From Eulemur rufifrons (Eukaryota; Chordata; Mammalia; Primates; Lemuridae): a DNA stretch of 64,000 nt. Where the stretch lies: contig NC_091002.1 of NCBI RefSeq assembly GCF_041146395.1, positions 8,488,501 through 8,552,500 of the forward strand. Reading direction: 5' to 3'. The notes beneath the pieces were generated by a model. It saw only the letters and a list, made by a program, of their open reading frames with translations, was not told where the DNA came from and searched no databases. Every line of letters begins with the position of its first letter. Positions within the stretch are counted from its first letter, which is position 1. Below, in pieces: positions 45,830-58,692 of the stretch. The translations under genes were made by a program, and so were the position numbers.

Positions 45830-48800
45830 TATGAACAGAACAGCATGCCACATACCAATTCTACCAATCAATGTGAATGGTCTGAATGCCCCATTCATGA
45901 AACACAGGCTGGCTAAAAGGATGACAAAACACAACCCAAATATCTGCTGTCTCCAGGAAACACACCTAACCCACAAGGATTCATACAGACAGACTTAAGG
46001 TGAACGGATGGAAAAAATATTTCATGCAAACAAAAACCAACAGGAATCAGTTGTAGTCATTTTTGTATCAGATAAAATTGACTTTAGATCAACAATAGTA
46101 AAGAAAGACAAACATGGTCATTATATAATTGTAAAGGGAAGAAATTTATGAGAAGACATAATGATTCTAAATATTTATGCACCTAACACAGGAGGACTCA
46201 GACTCATAAAGCAAATTCTACTAGACCTAAGCAAATAGATAAACATCAGCATCATAATTTCTGGGGATTTCAACATCCTACTAACAGAACCAGACAGATC
46301 ATCTAAGCAGAAAATAAATAAATACTGGACTTACATGAGACTTTAGGACAATGGGCCTAACAGATATTTACAGAACATTTTCTCAAAAAACTACTGAATA
46401 TACATTTTTCTCATCAGCACATGGAATATTCTCCAAGATTTATCATTTCTTAGGCCACAAAACAGATCTCAAAACATTCAAAAAATTAGAAATCATACCA
46501 AGTATCTTCTTGGACCACAATGGAATAAAATTAGAAATCAACTCCAAAAGAAACACTCAATTCTACAAAAAGTCATGGGGATTAAACAACCTGATACTGA
46601 ATAATTGTTGGATCAATAACAAAATTAAGATGGAAATAAAAATATTCATCAACCTGAAAGATAAAGGGGTCACAAGCTATCAAAATATTAATATATGGGA
46701 TTCAGCAAAAGCAAAAGCAGTCCTAAGGGGAAAATACATAGCCTTAACTGACTATATTAAAAAGAAAGAAAAATTACAAATTAATAATCAAGTGACACAT
46801 CTCAAAAAAACTAGAAAAGGAAGAGCAAACCAAACCCAAAGCCAGCAGAAGAAAAGAAATAACAAAGGTCAGAGCAGAGCTAAATGAAATGCAAAACAAA
46901 ATAAAACAAAACAAAATACAAAGGATCAATGAAACAAAAAGTTGGTTCTTTGAAAATATAAACAAAATTGATAGACTTTTTTCTAGATTAAACAGTAAAA
47001 GAATAGAAAGGACCCAAATAAACTCAATAGCAAATGAAAAAGGAGACATTACAAGTGATAAAACATGAATACAAAAATATCATCTGTGAATACTATGAAA
47101 ATCAATATGGACAAAGACTTGAAAACATAGAGAAAATGTACAAATTCCTGGAAACACACAACCTCCCAAGTCTCAATCAGAAAGAAATAAAAATCCTGAA
47201 CAAAACAAAAATGAGCAGCAAGATTGAAGCAGTAATAAAAATCTCTAACAACAAAAAAGCCCCAGACTACATGGATTCACAGTCAAATTTTACAAGACCT
47301 ACAAAGGAGAATGGGTACATATACTGCAGAAAGTATTCCATAATGTTGAGTAGGATGGAATCCTCCCCAACTCATTTTACAAAGCCAGTATCACCTTGAT
47401 ACTAAAGCCAGGAAAAGACACACTCACACACACACAAAAAACTGCAAACCAATACCCCTTATAAATATAGATGTGAAAATCCTTCATAAAATACTAGCAA
47501 ACCAAATTTAATGGCACATCAAAAAAAAAAATCAACTATGACCAAGTGAACTCCATTGCAGTGATGCAAGGATAGTTCAATGTACATAAATCAATAAATG
47601 TCATTCAGTACATAAATAGAAGCAAAAACAAAGACCATACGATCATCTCAATAGATGCAGAACAAGCATTTGACAAAATCCAGCACCCTTTCATGATAAA
47701 AACCCTAAACAAATTAGGCATAGAAGGGACATGTCTCAGAATTATAAAAGCCATATATGACAAACCCACAGCTAACATCATACTGAATGAGGAAAGTTGA
47801 AAGCATTCTCACTAAGAACTGAAACAAGACGAGGGTGCCCACCTGCCACCACTTATATTCAACATAGTGCTGGAAGTCATAGCCAGAGCAATCAGGCAAG
47901 AGAAAGAAATAAAGTGTATCCAAAGCAGGAAAGAGGAGGCCAAACTATTGTTTTTTGCGGATGATATGATCTTATATCTAGAAAACCCCAAAGATTCCAC
48001 CAGGAGACTCCTCAAATTAATGAATAAATTCAGCAAAATCTCATGTTAAAAAATAGATACATACATCAGTAGCATTGCTATCAATCAATAACAGTCAAGC
48101 TGAAAGTCAAACCAAAGACTCAGTACCATTCACAATAGCTACAAAGTAAATAAAATACCTAGGAATATACTTAACCAAAGAGGTGAAAGATCTCTACAAA
48201 TAGAACTTTAAAACACTGAGGAAAGAAATCACAGATGACACAAACAAATGGAAAAACAAATCACACTCATGGATTGGTAGAATCAACATTGTTAAAATGT
48301 CCACACTACACAAAGTGATTTACAGATTCAATGTAATCCCTAAAAATATACCAGCATCATATTTCAGAGATCTAGAAAAAATAATTCTGCACTTTGTTTG
48401 GAACCAGAAAAGAGACCAAATATGTAGAGGAATCTTAAGCAAAAAGGGCAAATTGGGAGACATCTCGTCACCAGACTTCAAACTCTACTACAAGTTTATA
48501 GTAATCAAAACAGTATGGTATTGGCACAAAAATAGAGACATAGACCAATGGAACAGAATAAAGAACCCAGATATAAAACCATTCATGTGTAGCCAACTGA
48601 TCTTTGATAAAGCAGTCAATATACATTGGGGAAAAGAAGCTCTATTTAATAAATGGTGCTGGAAAAATTGGATAGCCACATGCAGAAGAATAAAACAGGA
48701 CTCCTGTCTCTCACCACTTACAAAAATTAATTCAGGATGGTTTAAGACTTAAATTAAGGCACAAAAGCATAAGAAAAATAGACAAAAATGTAGGAAAAAC

Positions 48801-49410
48801 CCTTAAAGAGATTGGCATAGTCAAAGAATTTATGACTAAGACCCCAGTGGCAACCACAGCAACAACAAAAATAAATAAATAGTTCCTGGTTAAATTAAAA
48901 TGTCCTTGTACAGCTAAGGAAATGAGCAATGGAGCAAACAGACAATCTATAGGATAGGAGAAAATATTCAAAATCTATATATCCAATAAATGGCTAATAA
49001 CCAAACTCTACACAGAACTCAAGTAAATCAGCAAGAAAAAAACCCAAACAACTCCATTAAAAAGTGGGCAAAAGATAGGAGCTTTTCCAAAGAAAATAGA
49101 CAAATGGCAAATAAACATTTGAAAAAATACTCAATGTCACTAATCATCAGGGAAATGCTAATTAAAACCACAACAAGATATCACCTTATCACACTTAGAA
49201 TGGCTTTTATTAAAACAGCCATAAAACAATAGATTTTGGCATGGATGCATAGAGGAAGGAACACGTATACACTATTGGTGTGACTGCAAATTAGTACAAC
49301 CATGACAAACAGTATGGAGAATTCTCAAAGAACTAAAAATAGGCCTACCATTCAATTCAGCAATCCCACTACTGGCTATTTACCCAAAGGAAAAGAAGTC
49401 ATTTTATTGA
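45830..49410 (+). pseudogene. L1 ORF2 relic (endonuclease and reverse transcriptase)
   Basis: The endonuclease start reads INVNGLNAPFMKHRLA then CCLQETHL (about 45860-45970). The EN-RT linker lies in 46351-46887. RT blocks: [13 protein letters not shown] (about 47650-47690), [14 protein letters not shown] (47955-47995) and [16 protein letters not shown] (about 48538-48585). The Cys-rich C-terminal block near 49240-49300 is degraded. Multiple stops and frame changes, for example before the TRRGCPP block at 47826. Not functional. Confidence 0.85.
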
Positions 49411-49420
49411 AAAGAAAAAG

Positions 49421-51419
49421 AGTTTGTAACATACTTGAATTCCAGAAGTGTAGCTCCCAAAGAATATGTTATTGTCCCAGGGGATGCTAAGCCTTGTGCT
49501 CTATCAGGGTGTAGGTATCAGGTGATAGGTGTTAGCCTAATGCTGCATATCACTTTTGACATAGTACCACTAATATGATAATTCCAAACCACGTCCACAG
49601 CAGCAGACTGCTGAGACATTGTAGTCTACGCATGACACCCAGTGTGGGCTACCCCAGCTGTGGTAGTCTACCATTCTCACTTCTGAGGAACGAGCCTCTA
49701 CTTTCTCTCCAACCTGCATGGTTCTCAAGGTGCCTCTGTGTGCAGATGTCTGCAACTCCCACTTTAATATCTCTGTCACCTCTAGAAGAGGCTGAATGTA
49801 TGCAAAGCTTTCCAGATAGAGGATGTCTTAGGATTGAATATACTCAGTGATACTCAGGCATAGAAAAGAGAGCATCTGCTTGAAATGTTGACTATGTAGC
49901 TTGTACGGAATGGAAACTTTAAAGTGTTTAGAAAATACAAAGGATCAGAATCTGGTGGTTCAACCTCATGGCCAATGAGTTTGGACTCCTTCAAAACTGT
50001 ACCTCCAAGACTCTAAGGCAAACAGTTAAAAATAATTTGGAGCAAACAATTAAAAAATAAACAATATGTTTACAAGGGAGCCAACTCCTATGAGAGAAAT
50101 CAAAGAGGAGGCTCTTTCATGCTGCATGAAAATTCAACCTGTCAGGGTAACCCAGGATGTGAGTACAAGCTGCTCTGCATGGCCTCCACCAATCCATCTA
50201 CATCCTTTCAGAGGTCTGATGTCCAGGATTTCAGGTCAGAGAACCAGAAACAAATTTGTGGTAGCATCCAGAAAACTCCTAGAAATAGTGAATATCCTTT
50301 TTTACCTGGAGAGATTTTCACTTCAAAGTGCTGAAATTTTTCCTAACATCAAGGAAGATTTTAAGCTGAATTGGAAATAATCCAAAAACTTCATTTGGGG
50401 ATCATGGTATATTGAAAAACTGACCATGAATTCTTCCCTATGTGCATTCACACCATTGACTATGACCTTGAGGATTCTCCTATCAAGAAATAGGATATAT
50501 TTCTCTACCAGTAGAATCTGGGTTGGCCATGTGACTTGTTTTGGCCAATGAGATTTTGGCAAGCACACACATTTGGCCCAGAATAAATCTGTTTAAATTA
50601 TTTTACAAAGTTTGCGTTCTTTTCCATTGACAATAGAAAGATGTTGAAATTATGTTAAAACTCCCTGAACTTTGTCTGTATAAATGATCCCAAACCTCTA
50701 AACTTCGAAAAACTGACTTCCATTCCTTGGATCTGTGCTTTGCAGGCAGGTTCTCCTCAAACTTTGTGCTTGAATAAGATCTCTTTAAACTAAATTCTCA
50801 CCCTTTTGATTATTTTAGGTTGACACTTCTATTTATCTCTTCCCCAAGAATGGGTAAGCTTAGTGATCCTTTGAGTGACTTACATACACATGTGACCCCA
50901 CGGAGATGTTCTAACAGATTGACATGCATGATGAGTAAAAACATCCATCAGCTGTGTTCACGTAGGCTCAGGTAGACATGGGTTATATTGGAGTCAGATC
51001 TGTCAGACAAAAGCTTCCTGTGGCCCTGAGAGTAGCTTCACAGATACCCTCCTCTGGAAGTAGGTCCTGTGAAGGAAAAATAAAAACGTCAGGGCCCCTA
51101 GGTCTCATTATGCCAAAGGGAGAACTGAGCTTGGGAACTAATTCACACAAGCACTGCAGTCCTCTCCCCAAACTCACCTTCTCAATGAGGTAAGGAGGTT
51201 TTGAAGTTGTTGTTTAAGACATGAAGGGACTTGGTAATGACTAAGCAGAATTTTAGTGGACAGGTTATGGGAGGGAGAAATAAGGCCTGGCTAGCAAAGG
51301 TCTTGTAATACAGACAGATAATCCTCAAGGTAAAAGTTCTCAGGGAGAATAGGTGATAAATGATTCTGTTCAGACCTTTGAAGGTGTCAGACTCTCAGTT
51401 AATCTTTCCTAGATCACAT
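49421..51419. other. Mostly unassigned intergenic sequence
   Basis: About 50490-50570 (gggttggccatgtgacttgt, tttggccaatgagattttgg) resembles part of an ancient mammalian repeat. No gene recognised. Confidence 0.4.
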
Positions 51420-52005
51420 AAGCAGGACCTGGCTGCATTTAATTGAGATTCTCTACAGATGTAAATTTCTCCCCCACCCTCCCAAAGACAGCTTTGCAGC
51501 ATTATTTTTGTTTGTCAGCAGCTGTCTCAAAATATGTCAAAGTAATGTATTTTGGGGTAAAATATTTCTGATTTTCTCCTGCCCTAAAACCTTTCAAGAT
51601 ATATAGCCTCCTCTAAAACAAGTGCATGTCAATTATAACCTTAGGGCTGTGCCTAGATAAACGCTTGAATGTCTTGATTGTTGATTACAATCTTATCTCC
51701 ACACAGGCAGACCAAGGAAGAGATAAGACCAATCACCTACCCTGAGAAGACTACAAAATTGACTATTTCCTCTACTCTTTTTTCTTAAATCTTCATCTTA
51801 TGTATAATGTAGATTTACTGAGCAATCAATAGAGCTTCACAAGAATGCAATCATTTGCTTCACTGCTCACCTCCTCCCCGCTTGCTTCCTCCCATAAACG
51901 TTTCTGTAAATAGGAAATTCTCAAAACCTTCTGCAGAGATCCTGGTCTGTAGTTTTCCCAGGCACGTCTCAGACTTTGGCTTAATAAACCTCAATTGAGT
52001 AGAAT
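51420..52005 (+). mobile_element. LTR relic
   Basis: cagctgtctcaaaatatgtc, tattttggggtaaaatattt, cctcctcccc...cccataaacgtttctgtaaa, gcagagatcctggtctgtag and a polyadenylation-type cttaataaacctcaattgag near the end. This is the layout of an old ERVL-type LTR. Its first block recurs at 23395-23470. Confidence 0.6.
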
Positions 52006-52259
52006 TCTTGTTTTCAGCCACTAATTACTTAACAGCCCCCACCATCAGAATGCATAACAGCGGCTCAAGTAGCTGGAATCTGTTTTGTAGGACAAGGAAA
52101 TCATCAGTTCTTCTTGCTTCTACCTGGCAGGTGAGGACTGCAGTCAGGAGGGCTACCTCCTCCACTCTTCCAGGTAAGGTCAAGGCATAGTGGGAGGGAG
52201 CATGGTAAGATGTAGACATTTTCTGGGTTTGCGTCTCTTTAGTTATCTATTGCTGTAAA

Positions 52260-52860
52260 CTGTCAACCGAAAAGAAGCCAAACTCTGTAAAACAATTTAA
52301 AGAGGTTCATTCTGAGCCAAATTTGAGGACCATGACCTGGAGGCACGCCCAAGAAGCCTTGAGCAATTGGACTCACTATGGTTGCATTACAGTTTGGTTT
52401 TATACATTTCAGGGAGACAGGAATTACAGGTAAAATCATAAATCAATACACGGAAGCTGTACATTGGTTTGGCCCGAAAAGGTGGGACATCTCAAAGCGG
52501 GACCTTACAGGTTAGGTAGGTTTAAAGACTCTTTGATTTATAATTGGTTAAAGAAATTAAACTTTCTCTAAAGGCTTGTAAGATTTTAAGTTAAGATAAG
52601 GATGTCTGTTAATCCGAGACAAGCTACCAGCCATATATTTGTTGTATAAATCGAGGACATGCAGGTTTGCCTTGTATAACCTAGGCCTGTTAATGAGTTA
52701 CAAAGGTTATCTACAAGAAGGGAGGCGGGCATGATGAGGCATGTCTGACCTCCCTCCTCATGGCTGGCAATTCAGTTTTAGGGTATCCCCTTGGCCAGGA
52801 GGGGGTACATTCAGTCAGCCGGTGAGAGGGGAGCCTTAAGATTTTATTTTAGTTCACAAA
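52260..52860 (-). mobile_element. LTR relic
   Basis: ctgtaaaacaatttaaagag, gttcattctgagccaaattt, cagtttggttttatacattt and ttggcccgaaaaggtggga match a common primate LTR, which reads here as its antisense strand. Orientation is less sure than identity. Confidence 0.5.
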
Positions 52861-53880
52861 CAAACCATACCTGAATTGTTTTGACTTAAAAGAACTGTTA
52901 ACAAATGTTATGGGAGGCCACTGTTCTGGAGTGAGCTCCTGCACTAGGCACCAACAGACCAGACCAAACCAAAATGGAGTCACTCATACTAAAGTTCCAT
53001 GTCACCAAACCAAAACTATATTGTTTATCTGGCCCTCTGAATAAACCAAAGAGATAGAGAGAGCTAATAGCCAAACAGGCCAGTTTCAGCTGGCATAATT
53101 AGGAAGTCCCCTCTGTTTTAACCTTACAAGAGAGTAATCTGAAGTGACCTGATGTTAACTGTTGGGGTGAAGGGAAAACTTCCCTTCTGCCCTTGGAAGG
53201 TTTACTGAAAAATTAACTCACCGTAAAGCAGCTTAATAAGAGAAAGGCCATGCAAATTTTATTGTTATGGTACCCAGGGGAGAATCACAGAGTGATTGCC
53301 CAGTATCCCAGTAAGACTCAAATACATATAAATCTTTATTTTAGAGGGGAGTGGAGGTGAGGAATATAGGTAATTCTGTTGAGGGGCAATAAACAGAGGA
53401 TGAATGGATAGTTGGCAGGATGAATGGATGGGGGAAACAGATTGATTTGTAAATGAGTCTCTTTGGAAATTAAATTAACTAGAGAGATAGGAATTATTTT
53501 GAAAATGGGCTGGGCCAGGGCTGCTTTCATTTTTTATCTACCTTCCTGTCATAGATAAGATCGATGATGGGATAACAAGGAGGGAAAAGAGAGACAATTG
53601 TCCTTCTTGATGGCTCTTTATGGAGATAAAGGGAAGAAAGCCTTTTCCAAGGCCTGTTGGTCTCTGAGGGCTTTAATTCAAATACTCTTTATACCAAGGA
53701 GTCCTATCTTTGGGTGAAATTTCCTGTACTTCATAACCAATTAGTTATTTTTCTATTGCTCTGTTTCCTTGTCCCCACCTTATAAAGTCCACTGTTCTGT
53801 TACTGCCTGGTGGGAGCTTTCATTCTATTTTTTAGAGTAGAAGCTGCCCGATTCATAAATCACAAGTAAAGCTAATTAAT
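52861..53880. mobile_element. Further LTR-type relics
   Basis: Two blocks, 52960-53160 (aaaatggagtcactcatact ... gaagtgacctgatgttaact) and 53165-53540 (ggccatgcaaattttattgt, cagagtgattgcccagtatc), look like parts of different old LTRs lying side by side. Limits are approximate. Confidence 0.4.
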
Positions 53881-53919
53881 ATCTTTAAACTAAGTTTGCT
53901 GTCATTTTGTCTTCTGATA

Positions 53920-54430
53920 CAACCTGATTATGTACATTGCTCATCGGTTTGCAGATTGCATAGCTTGGTGGAGATAGCTTGTCCTGCTCCTGTGGCACCA
54001 GGTGGGGCAGCTGTGCCGGGGCTAGGCATCCACTTTGGAGCCGGCTCACTCACAGGGCTGGAAGAGTGGTTTTGGCTGTTGGCTGGGAGATCGGTCAGGG
54101 TGGTTGGTGGGCCTAGGGTTTTGGTGTCTCTCCACATGGGCTTCTCCAAGATCTGCTTGGGCTTTCTCACAGCTTGGTGGCTGGGTCCTAAGAGTGACAT
54201 CCCAAGACAGCAATGAGAAATTGCATAGACCTTTCATGATCTGGTCTTGGATGTCAAATAGTTTCACTTTGCTGTGCTCTCTTGGTGGAGGCTGTCATAG
54301 AGGTCCACCCAGGTTCAGGGGAGGGGACACAGCCCTGATCTCTGGACATGACAGATGACAAGTCATATTGCAAGGAGAGCATGGGGAAATGGGAGACATT
54401 GATGGCACCGTCTTTTGAAAATCCAATTTG
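53920..54430 (+). mobile_element. ERVL/MLT2-type LTR relic
   Basis: tttctcacagcttggtggct, gggtcctaagagtgacatcc, cccaggttcaggggagggga, attgcaaggagagcatgggg and ccgtcttttgaaaatccaat follow the well-known 3' half of MLT2-type LTRs, sense orientation. Confidence 0.65.
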
Positions 54431-55989
54431 CCAAAGACTCTCTTCTGGAAGTGCTGGCAGAGCTCAGAAGCCAGTGGTCAGGCAGCCTAACAGGACTGGA
54501 ACTTATTCACCCCAAAGAGCACCATCAGTCAGAAGGTGGGTGGACCCTTTCCTGTGCTTGGTTGGAACTGGAGGACTGTGTTGGGAGCAACTGGTGTAGG
54601 ATATGGTCAGTGAGCATGGCACATGGGGTGGCTGGAAGGGCTGGTTCTCCTTGCTGAATCAGACAGCGCAGAGCTGTGGGCTGCATATCTGCTACCTTGT
54701 CAAGCATCAAACCAGAGCATTCAGGTACTCTCCACCCTGAGCAGAAGAATCTGCACCTTACTCTGTTGGGGTAAAATATTTCTCCTTGATAAAGATGACA
54801 GTCCCAGGGAGCTACTGGTTTTCCTCAGCTCGGCTGTGGTCTGTACCAGTGCTTCACACCAGCATATGCTCTTACATCCACACTCAGCCCAGCAATTTGA
54901 TATACATATTGACCACTGGTGAGGAATTTGGGGGAGTTGGAATTTGGTTTCTGGTGAGGAAACCGGAGCACAGGAGCTTAAGGCCACCTGAACAGGCAGT
55001 CTGTGTTTTCCTGGCTTCTTTTCCCTTAACAGAGACTGATTCTTTGATTAACGCAGAGCTAGTTTCATTGCAGCTCCTCAAAGATCAATATGCCGCTGCT
55101 CTTATCTGGACCACTTAGCTGCTCCAGTGAGTTAAGGAAGTGTTTAAAACTCTCACTGCTTCTTCATACCCCTTCCTGGTGTTTTCTAACTTGTCTTAAG
55201 CAATTAGAAGCTTCCCCAGTCAGCCTGCAAACACTGTCCGTGGGATGTATTTCTTCATGTCTCCCTTTTCCCAGTGGCCTGAGGGGCGTATTTCTGGCTG
55301 GCAGCACGAAGATGGGGCCTGCTCTAACCACTGCCTGTGCCGGCTCAGCAGCCTGGAAAATGGGGACAAATCCTGCCCTGGGCTTTCCTCCCATAGGTCT
55401 CTTCATGTTCATTTCTTTCCTGTGTGTCACCCAATCCCAGGCTCCCAGGACTAGCTGAGGAGCTGGAGCATGGAGCAAAGGCCATGTGTCCAGTTGCTGA
55501 AGAGCCCAACAAGGTTTGTTGCAAAACAACCAGGCTACAGTGACTTGGAGAGCAGCTTGTGTGCCTTCAAGTAGGCCTTGAAGCACAGTGATGGACAACT
55601 TACTATTAAATTTTTTTGTTCTGTAATAAAATTGAGAGCAAGTGTTCTGACATGCACATGGGCTCACATTGTCCTGACATCGTCCCTGGTTCTTTGCACA
55701 TGCTACAGACACAGGCAGCTAGGAATCACTCTGCCGGGGGCTTAGTGCCTTCAGTGATGATACCTGAAGCCCGAATTTAAATGTATTCCCTATATCCTGA
55801 CATACTGTGAATTGCAGCACACCCTGGCAATGACAGTATTGAGGCAAGTTTCTGAGAGGCTGTTACTTATCTGTCCACTTTGGAGAATTTAACTTTGCTT
55901 GGAATCATGGCGAAACCAGATTGATTTCTGCCCTCAGTGGCATTCAACAAATCATCTTAGAAAATGCATCACATACTGTGATAGGTACT
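54431..55989. other. Unassigned intergenic sequence
   Basis: Several open frames exist on both strands, but none shows a protein family or splice structure I recognise. Confidence 0.35.
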
Positions 55990-56230
55990 GTGAATAGTAA
56001 TAATCTTAACAACAAATCATGACTAATGTTACTGAGAAATTACTATGAATCAGACATTGTTCTAAGTACTTGGCATTTATAAACTCATTTAATCCTCACA
56101 CCAATATGTTTTATCATTATCTCCACTTTACAGATGGGGAAATTTAGGCACAGACGGTGTGAAAACGCTTTGACAAAGTCCCAAGCTAATAAATCATGGA
56201 GTCAGGACGTGTACGTGCATCCAGACTCCA
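55990..56230 (-). mobile_element. MIR element, antisense
   Basis: cattgttctaagtacttggc, actcatttaatcctcacacc, ctttacagatggggaaattt and aggcacagacggtgtgaaaa match antisense MIR, nearly full length. Confidence 0.85.
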
Positions 56231-56599
56231 GGGCTCAGTTCATAACAGGGGAACATGAATTAGAAATTACTTTCTTTGCCAGTTTTCTCTTGAATTTGAC
56301 CTAGTCAGGCTAGAGCCCCACTGTCTCACAGAAAATGCTCTTGCCAAGGTCACTGTACTCTCCATGTTGCTAAATCCAAGCGTGAGTTTTCAGTCTCCAT
56401 CTCACTGAGCTCATCAGCAGCCTACATGCTGATGCCCTGAAAGGTCTTCTCCTCTGACCACCAGGCACCCCACATTCTTCTGTTTCTTCTCCCACCTCTG
56501 GGCTCCCTCTTCAGCTGCTCCACTAGCTCCTTCTTGTCTCCTCAGCTTCTGAGCCTTGGTGTGCTGGTCTCACTCTTGAACCTCTTTTTCTTTTTTTAT
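56231..56599. other. Unassigned intergenic sequence
   Basis: About 56330-56570 (cactgtactctccatgttgc, cttctcctctgaccaccagg) may be an old repeat. No gene seen. Confidence 0.3.
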
Positions 56600-58692
56600 T
56601 GTGCAATATTTTATATTTTTTTAATTTCAAAATATTAAGGGGGTACAAATATTTCAAGTTGCATTGATCGCTTTTGTAATGCTTGACTACTGGTTATAGG
56701 TGGGCCTATTGCCCAGATAGTGTTCATTGTACCCATTCGGTAGATTTTTGCCCATCCCTTCCTTCCCCCTCTCCCCTGGTTGATTTCCACTGAGTTTTAC
56801 TTCCCTCTGTGCACATTGTGCTCATTGGTTACTTCCAGTTTAGCGGTGAGTACATGTGGTGTTTGTTTTTCCATTCTTGAGATACTTCACTTATTAGAAT
56901 TGTCTTCAGTTTCATACAGAGTGTTGCAAAAGACATTAATTCATCTTTTTATGGCTGAGTAGTATTCTATGGTATATGTATATCACATTTTATTAATTCA
57001 TTCATGAATTGATGAGCACTTGGGTTGATTCTACATCTTTGCAATTGTGAACTGTGCTACAATAAACATTCAAGTGCAAGTGTCTTTTTGATGAAAAGTC
57101 TTTTTATTTTTTGTGCAGATACCCAATAGTGGGACTGCTGGATTGAATGGTAGGTCTACTATTAGTTCTCTGAGGAATCTCCATACTATTTTCCACAGGC
57201 GCTGGACTAGTTTGCAGTCCTATCAAGAATGCATACACATTTCTTTCTCTCTGCATCCATGCCATCATCTATTGTTTTAGGGATTTTAAATAAAATCTAT
57301 TCTCACTAGGATAAGGTGATATCTCATTGTGGTTTTAATTTGCATTTCTCTGATGATTAATGATGTTGAGCATTTTTCATATGTTTATTGGCCATTTTTT
57401 TTCTTCTTTTGAGAAGCTTCTGTTCATGTCTTTTGGCAACATTTTAATAAGATTGTTTGTTTTTATCATCCTGATTTGCTTTAGTTCTTTGTAAATTCTG
57501 GATATTAGCCCTTTATTGGATGTATAACTTTCGAGTATTTTTCCTATTTTGTAGGTTGTCTGTTTCCTCTGTTGATTGTTTTCTTAGCTGTGCAGAAGCT
57601 TTTGAGTTTAATCATATCCCATGTATTAATTATTGTTATTGCCATGATTACCATTGGAGTCTTAGTCATAAATTCTTTGCCTATGCCAATATCTAGAAGA
57701 GGTTTTCCTACATTTTCTTCTCACATTCATATGGTTTCATGCTTTACTTTTAAGTCTGTTATCCATCTTGGATTAATTTTTTTGAGTGGTGAGAAGTAGG
57801 GAACCTGTTTCATTCTTCTGCATGTGGCTATCCAATTTTCCCAGCCCCATTTATTGAATAGGGCTTCTTTTTCCCAGTGTGTGTTGTTGTCTTCTTTGTT
57901 GAAGATCAGTTGGTTGTAGGTAGATGGTTTTATATTTGGGTTCTTTGTTATGTTCCATTGGTCTATGTCTCCATTTTTGTACCACTACCATGCTGTTTTT
58001 GTTACTATGGCCTTATAGTATAGTTTGAAATCTAGTAATGTGTTGCCTCCTGAATTGTCCTTTTTTGCTTAAGATTCCTCTGGCTATTTGGTCTCTTTGC
58101 TTGTTACAAAGAAAGTGTAGAAGTATTTTTTCTAGATCTGCATGACATTGGCAATTTGATGGGGATTGCATTGAATCTGTAAATCACTTTGGGTAATACG
58201 GAGATTTTTAACAATGTTGATTCTACCAATCCAAGAGCATGATATGTTTTTCCATTGGTATATATCCTCTGCAGTTTCTTTCCTCAGAGTTTTGTAGTTC
58301 TCTTTGTAGAGATCTTTTACCTCCTTGGTTAAGTATATTCCTAGGTATTTTTTTTTTATAGCTATTGTGAATTGTATTGAGTCTTTGATTTGATTCTCAG
58401 CTTGACTGTTATTGGTATATAGAAATGCAACTGATTTATGTACATTGATTTAGTATCCTGAGACTTTGCTGAATTTATTAATTCCAGAAGACTCTTTGTG
58501 GAATATTTGGGGCTTTCTAGATAAAAAATCATATCATCAGTGAAGAGTGATAGTTCCACTCCTCATTCCTAATTTGGATACCTTTTTTTTTTTCTTTCTC
58601 TTGCCTGATTGCTCTCACTAGGACTTCCAGAATTATGTTGAATAGAAGTGGTGACAGTGGGCATCCTTGTCTTGTTCCAGTTCTTAGGGGTA
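56600..58692 (-). mobile_element. 5'-truncated L1, antisense
   Basis: Starts with the antisense 3' end (atttcaaaatattaaggggg) and runs through the Cys-rich end and RT of ORF2. On the minus strand it reads [20 protein letters not shown] and [19 protein letters not shown] near its 5' limit (58500-58692). Stops and a Thr in place of the Ala of FADD show it is dead. It is joined at 58692 to non-L1 sequence. Confidence 0.88.

Larger units (their letters stand above)
42880..49420 (+). mobile_element. Long, decayed L1 with 5' UTR, ORF1 and ORF2; 3' end missing
   Basis: A GC-richer 5' UTR-like part (about 42880-44690) is followed by ORF1 and ORF2 in the right order and spacing. ORF1 ends at 45746, ORF2 begins near 45830 and runs to about 49410. 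Many stops and frameshifts. The end of ORF2, the 3' UTR and the poly(A) are absent after ggctatttacccaaaggaaa. The left limit is approximate because no target duplication could be paired. Confidence 0.8.

Noticed and set aside
53896..55712. Overlapping open frames of about 100-180 codons as exons
   Set aside because: The first part is an MLT2-type LTR; the others show no domain, conserved motif or consistent splice sites.
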